This document shows positions 11,436 through 21,742 of a stretch of DNA of 64,000 bases, in pieces. The DNA is from Mesorhizobium sp. SCN 65-20 (GTDB taxonomy: Bacteria; Pseudomonadota; Alphaproteobacteria; Rhizobiales; Rhizobiaceae): assembly GCA_001724355.1 (NCBI GenBank), contig MEEF01000010.1:62001-126000 (forward strand). The letters run 5' to 3'. Positions within the stretch are counted from its first letter, which is position 1, and each line of letters opens with the position of its first letter. The position numbers were made by a program, and so were the translations under genes. The notes under the pieces were generated by a model. The model ran no database searches and was not told the DNA's origin. It saw only the letters and a program-made list of their open reading frames with translations.

Positions 11436-13247
11436 ATGCCCAAGACCGTACGCTTCGCCAAGCCGCTTCCGTGGACAGAGACCGCACCGCAACTGGTCGA
11501 TGTCGCCGTGGGGCGCAAGCCGGCCGACCTCGTCGTACGCAACGGCCGCTGGGTCAACGTGCACTCGGGCGAGATCATTGCCGGCACCGACATCGCCATC
11601 GTGGCGGGCCGCTTTGCCTATTGCGGGCCCGACGCCAGCCACGCCATCGGCGAGGGCACCAAGGTTGTCGATGCCGGCGGCCGCTACCTGGTGCCGGGGC
11701 TGTGCGACGGCCACATGCATGTCGAGAGCGGCATGGTGACGGTGACTGAGTTCTCCCGGGCGGTCATCCCGCACGGGACCACCTCGATGTTCATCGACCC
11801 GCACGAGATCGCCAACGTGCTGGGCCTCGAGGGCGTGCGCCTGATGCACGACGAGGCGCTGGCCATGCCGATCAACGTGCACGTGCAGATGCCGTCCTGC
11901 GTGCCTTCGGCGCCGGGACTGGAGAATGCGGGTGCGGTGCTGACTGTCGAGGACGTTGCCGAGGCGATGACCTGGGAAAACATCATCGGGCTCGGCGAGG
12001 TGATGAATTTTCCGGGCGTTGCCGCGAACAATCCGGTGATGTCGGGCGAGATCGCCGAAACCGTGAAGGCCGGAAAGACCGTCGGCGGCCACTATGCCTC
12101 GCCCGATCTCGGCCTGCCGTTCCACGGCTATGTCGCCGGCGGGCCTGAGGATGACCACGAGGGCACCCGCGCCGAGGACGCCATTGCCCGCGTGCGCCAA
12201 GGCATGAAGGCGATGCTGCGCCTGGGGTCGGCCTGGTACGATGTCGCAACCCAGATCAAGGCCGTGACCGAGATGGGCATCGACCCTAGGAACTTCATCC
12301 TCTGCACCGACGACAGCCATTCCGGCACTCTGGTGCATGACGGCCACATGGACCGTGTCGTGCGCCATGCCATCCAGCAAGGCCTGAAGCCGGTGACGGC
12401 GATCCAGATGGCAACGATCAACACCGCCCAGCATTTCCGGCTGGAGCGCGAGATCGGCTCGATTGCCCCGGGCAGGCTGGCCGACCTCCTGATCGTCTCC
12501 GACCTGGCCGATCTCAGCATCGACGAGGTCTATGCCCGCGGCGTCCGCGTGGCCAAGGCGGGCAAGCTCGACATCGACATTCCCGCCTACGCCTATCCGG
12601 CGCAGGCCAAGAACACGGTGAAGCTCGGCAAGAAGCTTGCCGCCGGCGATTTCGACATCAAGGCGCCGGAGGGAGCCAACGAGGTGCGGGTGCGCGTCAT
12701 CGGCGTGATCGAGAACCAGGCGCCGACGCGCGCGCTGGAGGCGGACCTTCCGGTCGAGAGCGGGCTGGTCGGCATGGACCGCCGCAACGACGTCTGCCAG
12801 ATCGCGCTCGTCGAGCGTCATCGCGGCACGGGCGCGGTGACCAACGCCTTCGTTTCCGGCTTCGGCTACGTCAAGGACTGCGCCATCGCCTCGACTGTGG
12901 CCCACGACAGCCACCACATGATCGTCGTCGGCACCAACAAGGCCGACATGGCGCTTGCGGCCAACCGGCTGGGCGAAGTGGGCGGCGGCGTGGTGCTGTT
13001 CTCGGAAGGCAAGGAACTGGCGCGTGTGGAGATGCCGATCGCCGGACTGATGTCGGACGAGCGCGCCGAGATCGTCGCTGCCAAGGCGGACAAGTTGGTG
13101 CGAGCCATGCAAGACATGGGTTGCAGCCTCAACAACGCCTACATGCAGCACTCGCTGCTGGCGCTGGTGGTCATCCCCGAACTGCGCATCTCGGATGTCG
13201 GGCTGGTCGACGTGACGACCTTCGAGAAGGTCGACCTTTTCGTCTGA
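11436..13247 (+). CDS. ade: Adenine deaminase (amidohydrolase)
   Basis: Start MPKTVRFAKPLPW; GGRYLVPGLCDGHMHVESGMVT and PHGTTSMFIDPHEIANVLG motifs. Confidence 0.92.
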   Translation: MPKTVRFAKPLPWTETAPQLVDVAVGRKPADLVVRNGRWVNVHSGEIIAGTDIAIVAGRFAYCGPDASHAIGEGTKVVDAGGRYLVPGLCDGHMHVESGMVTVTEFSRAVIPHGTTSMFIDPHEIANVLGLEGVRLMHDEALAMPINVHVQMPSCVPSAPGLENAGAVLTVEDVAEAMTWENIIGLGEVMNFPGVAANNPVMSGEIAETVKAGKTVGGHYASPDLGLPFHGYVAGGPEDDHEGTRAEDAIARVRQGMKAMLRLGSAWYDVATQIKAVTEMGIDPRNFILCTDDSHSGTLVHDGHMDRVVRHAIQQGLKPVTAIQMATINTAQHFRLEREIGSIAPGRLADLLIVSDLADLSIDEVYARGVRVAKAGKLDIDIPAYAYPAQAKNTVKLGKKLAAGDFDIKAPEGANEVRVRVIGVIENQAPTRALEADLPVESGLVGMDRRNDVCQIALVERHRGTGAVTNAFVSGFGYVKDCAIASTVAHDSHHMIVVGTNKADMALAANRLGEVGGGVVLFSEGKELARVEMPIAGLMSDERAEIVAAKADKLVRAMQDMGCSLNNAYMQHSLLALVVIPELRISDVGLVDVTTFEKVDLFV

Positions 13248-13284
13248 AGGCGTTGCCGACGCTTTGTCGGAGGGCGCCTAACGA

Positions 13285-13303
13285 TGGGGCCGTGTCGGCC
13301 CCA
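13285..13303. terminator. Bidirectional terminator-like stem-loop
   Basis: TGGGGCC-GTGTC-GGCCCCA between convergent genes. Confidence 0.55.
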
Positions 13304-13341
13304 CTCGTATTTCGTGGCCCTGCGAACGGGCAGGGCGCACC

Positions 13342-14421
13342 CTACATCAGTCCGCCGAGCATGTTGATGCGATCGGTGACCTCGCGGTCGCTGGCAAAGC
13401 CGTCGTCCGAGCGCAGGCGCTGGCCAAGGAGCCGAACCATCTCCGGATTGTCCGCGAACTTGGTGTGGTTGAACGCGTCGCCGCTCTTGGTGTCGGACAG
13501 GTCGACTGCGATCACGCCATAGTCGGCGAGGTCGGCAGCATTCTTGTATTCGCCGAGGCGCGGCTTGGAGCCGGCGATGAGCCCGGACAGCTTCAAGGCG
13601 CGGTCGTCGTCCGACAGCATCAGGAAGAACGGCTTCGCCGGCTTGCCGTAGCGGCGCATCTGGCTCTTGAAGACGTCGACATCGATGTCGGGCGAGGCAA
13701 GTACGACGTCGCCCAGCTTGCCGCCGAGGTCGCGGTCGCCGGTAATCGCGAGCTGACGCAGTGCTTCCATGGTGACCCAGGTGCCCATCGAATGCGCGAC
13801 GATGTCGATGCGGCGCGCACCTGACTGGGCCAGCATGCGCAACGTCGCCTCGAGTTGGTCGCGGGCAACCGACGCGCTTTCCTTGTCGTAGACGTAGTCG
13901 GCCGTGCTGCCACCCGAGGCCCAGGAGAACAGCACCGGTGTGCCGGTGTAGCCCGAATCCTGTGCGATCTGGGTGGCGCGGTAAACACCGGCGTCGAACG
14001 AGGTGTTGTAGCCGTGTACGAAGACCATGGCCCGGCCGCCGCGCGCGGCGATGTCGGCGCTGAGCGCCTTGGAGAATTCGGGCTGCGTTTCAAAGGTAAC
14101 GGCGTCGGTGGCCGTAAAGTACTTGCTCGGATCGGCCTCCTTGCCCTTCTTGCGCAACTCGATCTGACCGACCTTGTGAATCTGAGGCACGGTGACGTTG
14201 ACGCGGGCGAAATTGAGCATCGCCGAACGGTCGCGGGCGAATACCTGCTTGTCGTCGGCGGCGCGCTCGCGCGTCGAGGCGATGAAGATGGCATGGTTGC
14301 CGGCGATTTCAGAGACCGGGACGTTGACGACCGCGCCCGTCAACAGCTCGCCCGAAGGCTGGTTGATGCAACCGGAAAGCAGGAGGGCGGCAATGACAAG
14401 CGAGTACTTGGACGGCGACAC
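13342..14421 (-). CDS. Alpha/beta hydrolase lipoprotein (DUF900-like)
   Basis: Lipobox LLLSGC near N-terminus; VFVHGYNTSFDAGVYRATQI, IVAHSMGTWVTMEALRQL; GTG start inferred. Confidence 0.82.
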   Translation of the reverse strand: MSPSKYSLVIAALLLSGCINQPSGELLTGAVVNVPVSEIAGNHAIFIASTRERAADDKQVFARDRSAMLNFARVNVTVPQIHKVGQIELRKKGKEADPSKYFTATDAVTFETQPEFSKALSADIAARGGRAMVFVHGYNTSFDAGVYRATQIAQDSGYTGTPVLFSWASGGSTADYVYDKESASVARDQLEATLRMLAQSGARRIDIVAHSMGTWVTMEALRQLAITGDRDLGGKLGDVVLASPDIDVDVFKSQMRRYGKPAKPFFLMLSDDDRALKLSGLIAGSKPRLGEYKNAADLADYGVIAVDLSDTKSGDAFNHTKFADNPEMVRLLGQRLRSDDGFASDREVTDRINMLGGLM

Positions 14422-14600
14422 TTTTATGATCTCTCTGACGGGCAAGGCGTACAGCGTGCCTCTTCCGGACCGGCTGATAGTGGCGGAAGTAAGTCGGGTC
14501 CAGCCGAAAAGGCGTGCAGTGCAGCAAGTCTGTCGCCAGGTGTTGCGCGAATGCCAAAATCGTGGCGGAAACAGGGACTTCCGCTGCGCAGTTCGCGAAA

Positions 14601-16058
14601 TCAGCGGCCCCAGAAAGTCGGGGTGAAGATGACCAGCACGGCGAGGATTTCGAGACGACCGAGCAGCATCGCGGCCGACGAGATCCACTTTGCGGCGTCC
14701 GGCAGGGACGAGAAATTGCCGACCGGACCGATGATCGGCCCGAGGCCCGGGCCGACATTGGTGAGCGCGGTCAGCACGCCGGTCATGGACGTGACGAGAT
14801 CGAGCCCGGTTGCTGCCATGAGCACTGTGCCGATAGCCCAGATCACGAAGAACGAGGCGATGAAGAGAACCACTGCGCGCTGCATGTCGGCATCGACGAC
14901 GCGATCGCCATAACGGACCGGCGTGACCGAATTGGGATAGATGAGCCGGCGCAGGCCGTTTGCCATGAGTTCATACAGGATCAGGAAGCGGTAGGCCTTG
15001 ATGCCGCCTGTGGTGGAGCCCGAGCAGCCGCCCAGGAAGGTGGCGACGAAGATGCAGGCCACGGCGAACGGCCCCCACAGGCTGTAGTCGTCGCTGGCAA
15101 AGCCGGTCGTCGAGATCACCGACATGAAATTGAAGGCGGAGTGGGTCAGTGCCGTCAGGAACGGCATCCCGGTGCGGACGCTGAGATAGACGGCGACCGC
15201 AACCGCGAAGACGACACAGTAGCCGGCAAAAACCCTGATCTGCGGGTCGCGCAGCGCGTCGAGGCGGCCGCGCACGGCAAACAGGATCATGATCGAGAAG
15301 GGCAGGCTGCCGATGAACATGAAGAATGTGCCGACCCACAGGATCGCCGGCTGGCCTGCGTAGCGGATGAAGGAGGTGTCGCTGGTCGCCATGCCGCCGG
15401 TGGCCAGCGTGGACATCGCATGGTTGATGGCATCGAACCCGCTCATGCCGGCGGCTGCATAGGCAATAGCACAGGCGGTGACGAGCGCCGTGTAAATGCT
15501 GATGAGGCTGACGGCGAAGGTGTGGAAGCGTTCGAACGGGCGCTGCTCGATGTCGGACGACTCGATCTTGAAGTAGGACACGCCGCCGATGTTCAGGAAC
15601 GGCAGCAGGAACAGGCCGAGCGCGATGACGCCGAGGCCGCCCATGTAGTTGAGCAGTGACCGCCAGATGAGGACGCCGGGCGGGGCGGTGTCGAGCCCGT
15701 TGATGACGGTGGAGCCGGTGGTGGTGATGCCGGAAACAGATTCGAAGAAGGCGTCCGTCACGCTGAGCTGCAACGACGAGGTCATGAACGGCACCGCGCC
15801 GGCGATTGCCAGCGTCAGCCACAACAAATTGACCAGCAGGAAACCGAACCGCGTGTTGGCCGGCGGCTTGCGCCCCTGGGTGGCCAGCGCGATCGCCAGC
15901 GCCAGGCCGCCCATGAACATTGCCGTGAAGGCGAAGGAGCGCCAGTCGTCGTTGCCGTAGAAGAGGTCGACGGCGGCCGGGATGAGCATCGCCACCGAAA
16001 GATAGATGGCAAAGACCGCCGCAACGTGGATCGCGGCGCGGACGGCTATTCTGTTCAC
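14601..16058 (-). CDS. trkH: TrkH-family potassium uptake membrane protein
   Basis: 485 aa; FFESVSGITTTGSTVI and GGCSGSTTGGIKAYRFLIL selectivity-type motifs. Confidence 0.92.
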   Translation of the reverse strand: MNRIAVRAAIHVAAVFAIYLSVAMLIPAAVDLFYGNDDWRSFAFTAMFMGGLALAIALATQGRKPPANTRFGFLLVNLLWLTLAIAGAVPFMTSSLQLSVTDAFFESVSGITTTGSTVINGLDTAPPGVLIWRSLLNYMGGLGVIALGLFLLPFLNIGGVSYFKIESSDIEQRPFERFHTFAVSLISIYTALVTACAIAYAAAGMSGFDAINHAMSTLATGGMATSDTSFIRYAGQPAILWVGTFFMFIGSLPFSIMILFAVRGRLDALRDPQIRVFAGYCVVFAVAVAVYLSVRTGMPFLTALTHSAFNFMSVISTTGFASDDYSLWGPFAVACIFVATFLGGCSGSTTGGIKAYRFLILYELMANGLRRLIYPNSVTPVRYGDRVVDADMQRAVVLFIASFFVIWAIGTVLMAATGLDLVTSMTGVLTALTNVGPGLGPIIGPVGNFSSLPDAAKWISSAAMLLGRLEILAVLVIFTPTFWGR

Positions 16059-16210
16059 CGGGACCTTCCCCCAAGATTGTCGCGGCAGGCCGCCGATCCG
16101 GCGCGGGCAGCCCGCGGGAGCCGGACAGTGGCTTCGCGCCTTCGAATATGCAATAGCGCATGCGAGCGGGCCACAGCATTTGCCCGGCCGAGTTCAGGAG
16201 TGCCATCGCC

Positions 16211-17467
16211 ATGACCAGTTTTTCCGCAAGGGTTGCACTGGCGGCCGAGGCAGTTCGACAGCTCTTTCCAGAAACGCCCCTGCAGCTGAACGACTATCTG
16301 TCGCGCAAGACCGGCGCACGGGTGCTGCTCAAGCGTGAAGACCTGACACCGGTTCGCTCCTACAAGATTCGCGGCGCGCTGAACTTCTTCCGCAAGGCGC
16401 TGTCGGCCGGCGACCATGCGGAACTGTTCGTTTGCGCCTCCGCCGGCAACCATGCGCAGGGATTTGCCTTCGTGTGCCGCCACTTCGGCAAGAAGGGCGT
16501 GGTCTTCATGCCCGTCACGACCCCGCAGCAGAAGATCGACAAGACCAAGCTGTTCGGCGGCGAGTTCGTCGAGATCAGGCTGGTGGGCGACTTCTTCGAC
16601 GACTGCCTGCGGGCGGCAATGGAATTTGCCGATCATTCCGGCGGCCACATGGTGCCGCCCTTCGATCACAAGGACATCATCGAGGGGCAGGCGACGGTCG
16701 GCCTCGAGATCGCGGCGCAGATGCCAGGAGGCCGCGCACCTGACATGGTCCTGTTGCCGGTTGGCGGCGGCGGGCTTGCCGCCGGCGTCACACGCTATTT
16801 TGCCGATATCGGAAGCGAGCCGCGCTTCGTGTTCTGTGAACCTGCCGGTGCCCCGAGCCTCCGGGACAGCCTCGCCAGCGGCAAAAGGGTGAAGCTCGCC
16901 AAGGTAGACAACTTCGTCGACGGCGCCGCCGTCGCCGAGATCGGCCGAGAGCCGCTCCGGCACCTCAAGGATTTCCCGGCCGAGGCGGTGAGGTTGGTTC
17001 CGGAGAACCGGCTGTGCGCGACCATGGTCGAGATGCTGAACGTCGAGGGCGTCGTGCTGGAGCCGGCGGGTGCGCTCGCGATCGATGCGCTCAAGGATTT
17101 CCCGAAGAAGGACCTGAAGGGCAAGACAGTGGTCGCCGTGGTTTCAGGCGGCAACTTCGACTTCGAGCGGCTGCCGGACGTCAAGGAGCGCGCCCTGCGC
17201 TTCGAGGGGCTGAAGAAGTATTTCGTCATCCGCTTTCCCCAGCGCCCCGGCGCGCTGCGCGATTTCCTCGAATTGCTGGGCCCCGACGACGACATCACCC
17301 GCTTCGAATATCTCAAGAAGTCGGCGCGCAACTTCGGCTCCGTCCTGATCGGCATCGAGACCAAGGACAGGCGCAACTTCGACCTGCTCAAGGCGCGTTT
17401 CGACGTCGAGGGCGTGCAGTATCACGACATCACCGACAACGAGACGCTCGGCGGCTTCATCATATGA
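16211..17467 (+). CDS. ilvA: Threonine ammonia-lyase (biosynthetic)
   Basis: LKREDLTPVRSYKIRGA, ASAGNHAQGFAF, ACT-like C-terminus. Confidence 0.92.
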   Translation: MTSFSARVALAAEAVRQLFPETPLQLNDYLSRKTGARVLLKREDLTPVRSYKIRGALNFFRKALSAGDHAELFVCASAGNHAQGFAFVCRHFGKKGVVFMPVTTPQQKIDKTKLFGGEFVEIRLVGDFFDDCLRAAMEFADHSGGHMVPPFDHKDIIEGQATVGLEIAAQMPGGRAPDMVLLPVGGGGLAAGVTRYFADIGSEPRFVFCEPAGAPSLRDSLASGKRVKLAKVDNFVDGAAVAEIGREPLRHLKDFPAEAVRLVPENRLCATMVEMLNVEGVVLEPAGALAIDALKDFPKKDLKGKTVVAVVSGGNFDFERLPDVKERALRFEGLKKYFVIRFPQRPGALRDFLELLGPDDDITRFEYLKKSARNFGSVLIGIETKDRRNFDLLKARFDVEGVQYHDITDNETLGGFII

Positions 17468-18003
17468 CCGTGTTCGTCGCGCTGTTCTCCGGCATCAATG
17501 TCGGCGGCAACCGCATCGTGAAGATGGCAGAGCTGAAGGCTTTCTTCTGCGAACTCGGCTTCGAGGACGTGGCGACCTACATACAGAGCGGCAACGTTGT
17601 ATTTGCGGCCGGTGACGGGGACGCTGCAGGTCTGACGACCAGGCTGGAGAAGGCTTTCGAGCAACGCTGGGGATTTCACTCGCGCATCATGGTGCGTGAC
17701 GCGGCCTGGCTCGAGCGGCTGGTGGCGGAAAACCCGTATCCCGAGGTTGCCGGGGATCATACCAAGCTGCACGCCTATGCGCTGGAGCGTACCCCCACGG
17801 TCGAAGAGATCGCGCCTCTCGCCGAACGCTGCACCGGCCCGGAGCGTTTCGAGGCCAGGGGCGACGCTCTCTACCTGCATGCGCCAGACGGGTTGGGGAA
17901 GTCTAAGTTTGCGGAAGTGCTGCCGCGCGTGCTCAAGGTTCCAGGCACGGCGCGCAACTGGCGCACCGTGCTGGCCTTGCTCGACATGGCGCGCGGCGCC
18001 TGA
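17464..18003 (+). CDS. DUF1697 family protein
   Basis: VALFSGINVGGNRIVKMAELKAFFCELGFEDVATYIQSGNVVF; ATGA overlap with ilvA. Confidence 0.88.
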   Translation: MTVFVALFSGINVGGNRIVKMAELKAFFCELGFEDVATYIQSGNVVFAAGDGDAAGLTTRLEKAFEQRWGFHSRIMVRDAAWLERLVAENPYPEVAGDHTKLHAYALERTPTVEEIAPLAERCTGPERFEARGDALYLHAPDGLGKSKFAEVLPRVLKVPGTARNWRTVLALLDMARGA

Positions 18004-18006
18004 CCT

Positions 18007-18447
18007 TTACCAGGCGCCGGTGTTCGGCATCGACAGCCACGGCTCGGCCGGGGCCTTGCGCTCACCCTTCTGCAGCAGCTCGATCGAGATGCCGTCAGGC
18101 GACCTGACGAAGGCCATGTTGCCGTCACGCGGCGGACGGTTGATGACCACGCCCTTGTCCATCAGGTTCTGGCAGGTGGCGTAGATGTCGTCGACCTCGT
18201 AGGCGAGGTGGCCGAAGTTGCGGCCGCCCTTGTAGTCTTCCGGATCCCAATTGTAGGTGAGTTCCAGAAGCGGCGCCTGCACGCTTGTCCCGCCATGCTC
18301 GTCCTCGGAAGCAGCCAGGAAGATCAGCGTGTAGCGGCCCTTCTCGTTGGTGCTGCGGCGGACCTCCTTCATTCCGAGCTTGTTGCAGTAGAAGTCGAGG
18401 GAGGCGTCGACGTCGGTGACGCGGACCATGGTGTGCAGATAGCGCAT
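18007..18447 (-). CDS. gloA: Lactoylglutathione lyase
   Basis: MRYLHTMVRVTDVDASLDFYCNKLGMKEVRR glyoxalase I N-terminus. Confidence 0.92.
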   Translation of the reverse strand: MRYLHTMVRVTDVDASLDFYCNKLGMKEVRRSTNEKGRYTLIFLAASEDEHGGTSVQAPLLELTYNWDPEDYKGGRNFGHLAYEVDDIYATCQNLMDKGVVINRPPRDGNMAFVRSPDGISIELLQKGERKAPAEPWLSMPNTGAW

Positions 18448-18666
18448 CGCTGTTCCTCAGCTGTTTGGGTTGGCCGATACATAGGGCGACCCGGCCACGC
18501 TCGGCAACCGCGCGAGGGACATTTGCCGTAAGGCAGATGCCCGGCTTTCTATATTCCAGTGACTAAGATGAAAAATGGCTGGGCGGCCCTTGCGCATGAG
18601 CAAAGTGCAAGTGTTAATCTTACGTCAAGAATCAGTAATGGCGTTTGCAAGGAAAGGGGGCGTTCT

Positions 18667-19254
18667 ATGGGGGAAAAGGCCTCTCTCTTTATGCAGGACA
18701 CGGTTCGGGATGCCGTCGCGGATGACGGCACCGATCTCGGCCTGTTCGAGATCTCTGGCGCCATCAAATGGTTCGACGTGGCCAAGGGCTACGGCTTCAT
18801 TCTTCCCGACGGCGGCGGTGCCGCCGATGTTCTCCTCCACGTCACCTGCCTGCGCCGCGACGGCTTCCAGACCGCACTCGAGGGTGCGCGCGTCGTCTGC
18901 CTGGTCAAGCAGGGCGATCGCGGACTTCAGGCTTTCCGCGTTCTCTCCATGGACACCTCCACGGCCGTTCATCCGGCCGAGATGCAGGAGCAGCGCACGC
19001 ACGTCGCGGTAACAGCCGAAAGCGGGCTCGAGCGTGCCCTGGTCAAGTGGTTCAACCGCACCAAGGGCTTCGGGTTCCTTTCGCGCGGCGACGGCACCGA
19101 GGACATCTTCGTCCACATGGAAACGTTGCGCCGCTACGGCGTGACCGAACTGCGGCCCGGCCAGGTGGTCCTCGTCCGTTACGGACGCGGCGACAAAGGC
19201 CTTATGGCTGCCGAAATTCACCCCGATCTAGGAACATTGCCGGTCGCGCACTGA
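18667..19254 (+). CDS. Two-domain cold shock protein
   Basis: Two CSD copies: [20 protein letters not shown] and [40 protein letters not shown] before ATG. Confidence 0.9.
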   Translation: MGEKASLFMQDTVRDAVADDGTDLGLFEISGAIKWFDVAKGYGFILPDGGGAADVLLHVTCLRRDGFQTALEGARVVCLVKQGDRGLQAFRVLSMDTSTAVHPAEMQEQRTHVAVTAESGLERALVKWFNRTKGFGFLSRGDGTEDIFVHMETLRRYGVTELRPGQVVLVRYGRGDKGLMAAEIHPDLGTLPVAH

Positions 19255-19327
19255 AGACGGTCAGCGCGATCGACGGCAAGTGTTCGAACTTTTGCCGGTC
19301 GTGCTGTGGCCGGACGCGGGGGAATCG

Positions 19328-19849
19328 ATGAACAGACGCAAATTCCTGATGGGTGGCGCGATCGGCGCCGCGCTGATCGCTATGGCCGCGGCCACGTCCT
19401 TCGGCTTGACCACGGCGAGCCTCGCCGAAAGCCAACCGATGGCGCTTCCCGCCGATCCGGAGGCGCTGGTTGCGGTGACGGCCAAGGGCGAGGTTCGCTT
19501 CCGCATCGAGGTTGCCGACGAACCGGCCGAAAGATCGATGGGCCTGATGTTCCGCACCGACCTGGGCGACGACCAGGGCATGCTCTTCGTGTTCGACGAG
19601 ACCCAGCCGGTCGGTTTCTGGATGAAGAACACGCCGCTGCCGCTCGACCTGCTGTTCATCGGCGAGGACGGTAAGGTGCGCGATATCCAGCAGGGCGTGC
19701 CCTTCTCGGAAGCGGTCATCGCGGCGGACGAACCGGTGCGCTTTGTGCTGGAGCTCAAGGCGGGCACGGCCGAGAAGAATGGCATCAGGGACGGCGACCA
19801 GCTAAAGCACCGCGTCATCACCAAGGCCGGCGCGGCCAATCCCGGATAG
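19328..19849 (+). CDS. DUF192 family exported protein
   Basis: Twin-arginine-like/signal N-terminus MNRRKFLMGG; ERSMGLMFRTDLGDDQGMLFVFDETQPVGFWMKNTPLPLDLLFI. Confidence 0.9.
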   Translation: MNRRKFLMGGAIGAALIAMAAATSFGLTTASLAESQPMALPADPEALVAVTAKGEVRFRIEVADEPAERSMGLMFRTDLGDDQGMLFVFDETQPVGFWMKNTPLPLDLLFIGEDGKVRDIQQGVPFSEAVIAADEPVRFVLELKAGTAEKNGIRDGDQLKHRVITKAGAANPG

Positions 19850-19856
19850 ACGATAC

Positions 19857-20633
19857 ATGGCAGTCCAGCATTTCTCCCACGACGGCTTCGATCTGGCTTT
19901 CCTCGACCAGCCGCCTTCTGCGGCGGGCAGCGGGGAACCGGTGCTGATGATCCATGGCTTCGCCTCGAGCCATTACGTCAACTGGGTGTCGCCCGGCTGG
20001 TTCAAGACATTGAGCGAAGCCGGCTACCGCGCCATCGCGCTCGACAATCGCGGCCATGGCCTGTCGTCGAAAAGCTATGAAGAGGCCGACTACACGCCTC
20101 CCAAGATGGCAAGCGACGCGGTGGCGCTTCTCGATCATCTCGGCATCGAACGCGCTCATGTCATGGGGTATTCGATGGGCGCGCGCGTTTCGGCGTTCCT
20201 GGCGCTGGAAGCACCGGAGCGCGTGGCGACGCTGGTGTTCGGCGGACTGGGCATCGGCATGGTCGACGGCGTCGGCGACTGGGACCCGATCGCCGATGCG
20301 CTGCTGGCCGAGGACCCCGAGAGCATCACCCATCGCCGCGGCAAGTCGTTCCGCGCCTTTGCCGACCAGACGCGCAGCGACAGGCGGGCGCTAGCCGCTT
20401 GCATCGCCACCTCGCGCGAGCTTTTGACCGAGGACGACATGTCCCGCATCACCCAGCCGACGCTGGTGGCGGTCGGCACAACCGACGACATCGGCGGCTC
20501 GGCTGCCGACCTGGCGGCACTGATGCCGAACGCTCAGAGCTTCGACATCGAAGGCCGCGACCACATGCTCGCCGTCGGCGACCGCACCTTCAAGAAGCGC
20601 GTGCTGGAGTTTTATGCCGAGCATCCGCTCTGA
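19857..20633 (+). CDS. Alpha/beta hydrolase
   Basis: LMIHGFASSHYVNW, VMGYSMGARVSAFLALEAPER. Confidence 0.88.
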   Translation: MAVQHFSHDGFDLAFLDQPPSAAGSGEPVLMIHGFASSHYVNWVSPGWFKTLSEAGYRAIALDNRGHGLSSKSYEEADYTPPKMASDAVALLDHLGIERAHVMGYSMGARVSAFLALEAPERVATLVFGGLGIGMVDGVGDWDPIADALLAEDPESITHRRGKSFRAFADQTRSDRRALAACIATSRELLTEDDMSRITQPTLVAVGTTDDIGGSAADLAALMPNAQSFDIEGRDHMLAVGDRTFKKRVLEFYAEHPL

Positions 20634-20638
20634 GCGAG

Positions 20639-21139
20639 ATGGTCAATCTCCTCGTCACTTACCTGGAGATGACGCAACGCCCTGACGGAGAGCCGCTTCC
20701 GCAGCCGATTGCTGGCATACGGATCGAACGGGAACACCTGAGGCCGTCCGACTATCTGACGCTGTATCGCCGTGTCGGCGAGCCGCTTCAGTGGGATCAG
20801 CGATTGCACATGCCAGCCGAGGCGCTTGAAGCACTGCTCGGAGACGATGGCGTGCATGTGTATGTTCTGCGTATTGACGGTCAGGCCGCAGGATTCTGCG
20901 AGTTCGTGGCTGTCGGCCAGCCAGACGTCGAGCTTACGCATTTCGGGCTGGCCCCTGAACACCAGAGTAGAAAACTTGGCCCCTATCTGCTCGACCATTC
21001 CTTGCGAGCGATCTGGGAACTGGCGCCAAAACGCATTTGGTTGCACACCGACACGAACGATCATCCACATGCTCAAAAGGTGTACCACCGAGCTGGTTTC
21101 CGGCCGTTCATACAGCGCATGGAGAATTTTGAGGACTGA
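20639..21139 (+). CDS. GNAT family N-acetyltransferase
   Basis: HFGLAPEHQSRKLGPYLLDHSLRAIWE...NDHPHAQKVYHRAGFRPF. Confidence 0.8.
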   Translation: MVNLLVTYLEMTQRPDGEPLPQPIAGIRIEREHLRPSDYLTLYRRVGEPLQWDQRLHMPAEALEALLGDDGVHVYVLRIDGQAAGFCEFVAVGQPDVELTHFGLAPEHQSRKLGPYLLDHSLRAIWELAPKRIWLHTDTNDHPHAQKVYHRAGFRPFIQRMENFED

Positions 21140-21148
21140 GCAACTGGC

Positions 21149-21739
21149 TCAGCTGCTCAACCTGGCCAGCGACCGCGACATATTCTCCCGTGCCTGCGTG
21201 TCGAAGCGTTCGGCGAAGATATCGGTGTGGAAGATTCGCGGTCTTGCTAGGAAGCTCTTCAGTACGGCTGCGCGGCCGGCGCGCCAGTCTTCGTAGCTGA
21301 CCCAGCCATATTCACGCCGGACGGCAGCTTCGTAAGCCTCGAACGCTTCAGCCGGCGCGCCGAGGATCGACAGGTCCATGTCCAGGAACAGGGCCGCGTC
21401 TTGCCGTGCCGTCCCGTCCTCGAACTCCGGGATCTGATGTGCGGCGGTGGCTTCGATCATCTTTACGATGCGGGCGAGGCGAGGGGCATCGACGTGCCCT
21501 CTGAGTCTGTCGGCGGCGAGGGCGGCGCTGGCCGCCTCGTTGTCCTTGCGGCGGCTGTCGTAGATCGCGTCGTGGAACCAGATGGCGGCCTCGACGGCAT
21601 CGGGATCGGCGAAAGCCTGGCGGTGCTCCCCGAGCAAAGAGAGCAGCGCCTCGATATGCCTGACGCCATGATAATGGCGGTCGGGCGCCTGGTAGAGCGC
21701 TGTCAGTTCGGCTTTCGTTGCGGCGTCGACCAGCGACAT
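21149..21739 (-). CDS. Predicted HD-superfamily metal-dependent phosphohydrolase
   Basis: YHGVRHIEALL...AAIWFHDAIYD...NEAASAALA. Confidence 0.82.
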   Translation of the reverse strand: MSLVDAATKAELTALYQAPDRHYHGVRHIEALLSLLGEHRQAFADPDAVEAAIWFHDAIYDSRRKDNEAASAALAADRLRGHVDAPRLARIVKMIEATAAHQIPEFEDGTARQDAALFLDMDLSILGAPAEAFEAYEAAVRREYGWVSYEDWRAGRAAVLKSFLARPRIFHTDIFAERFDTQARENMSRSLARLSS

Positions 21740-21742
21740 CGG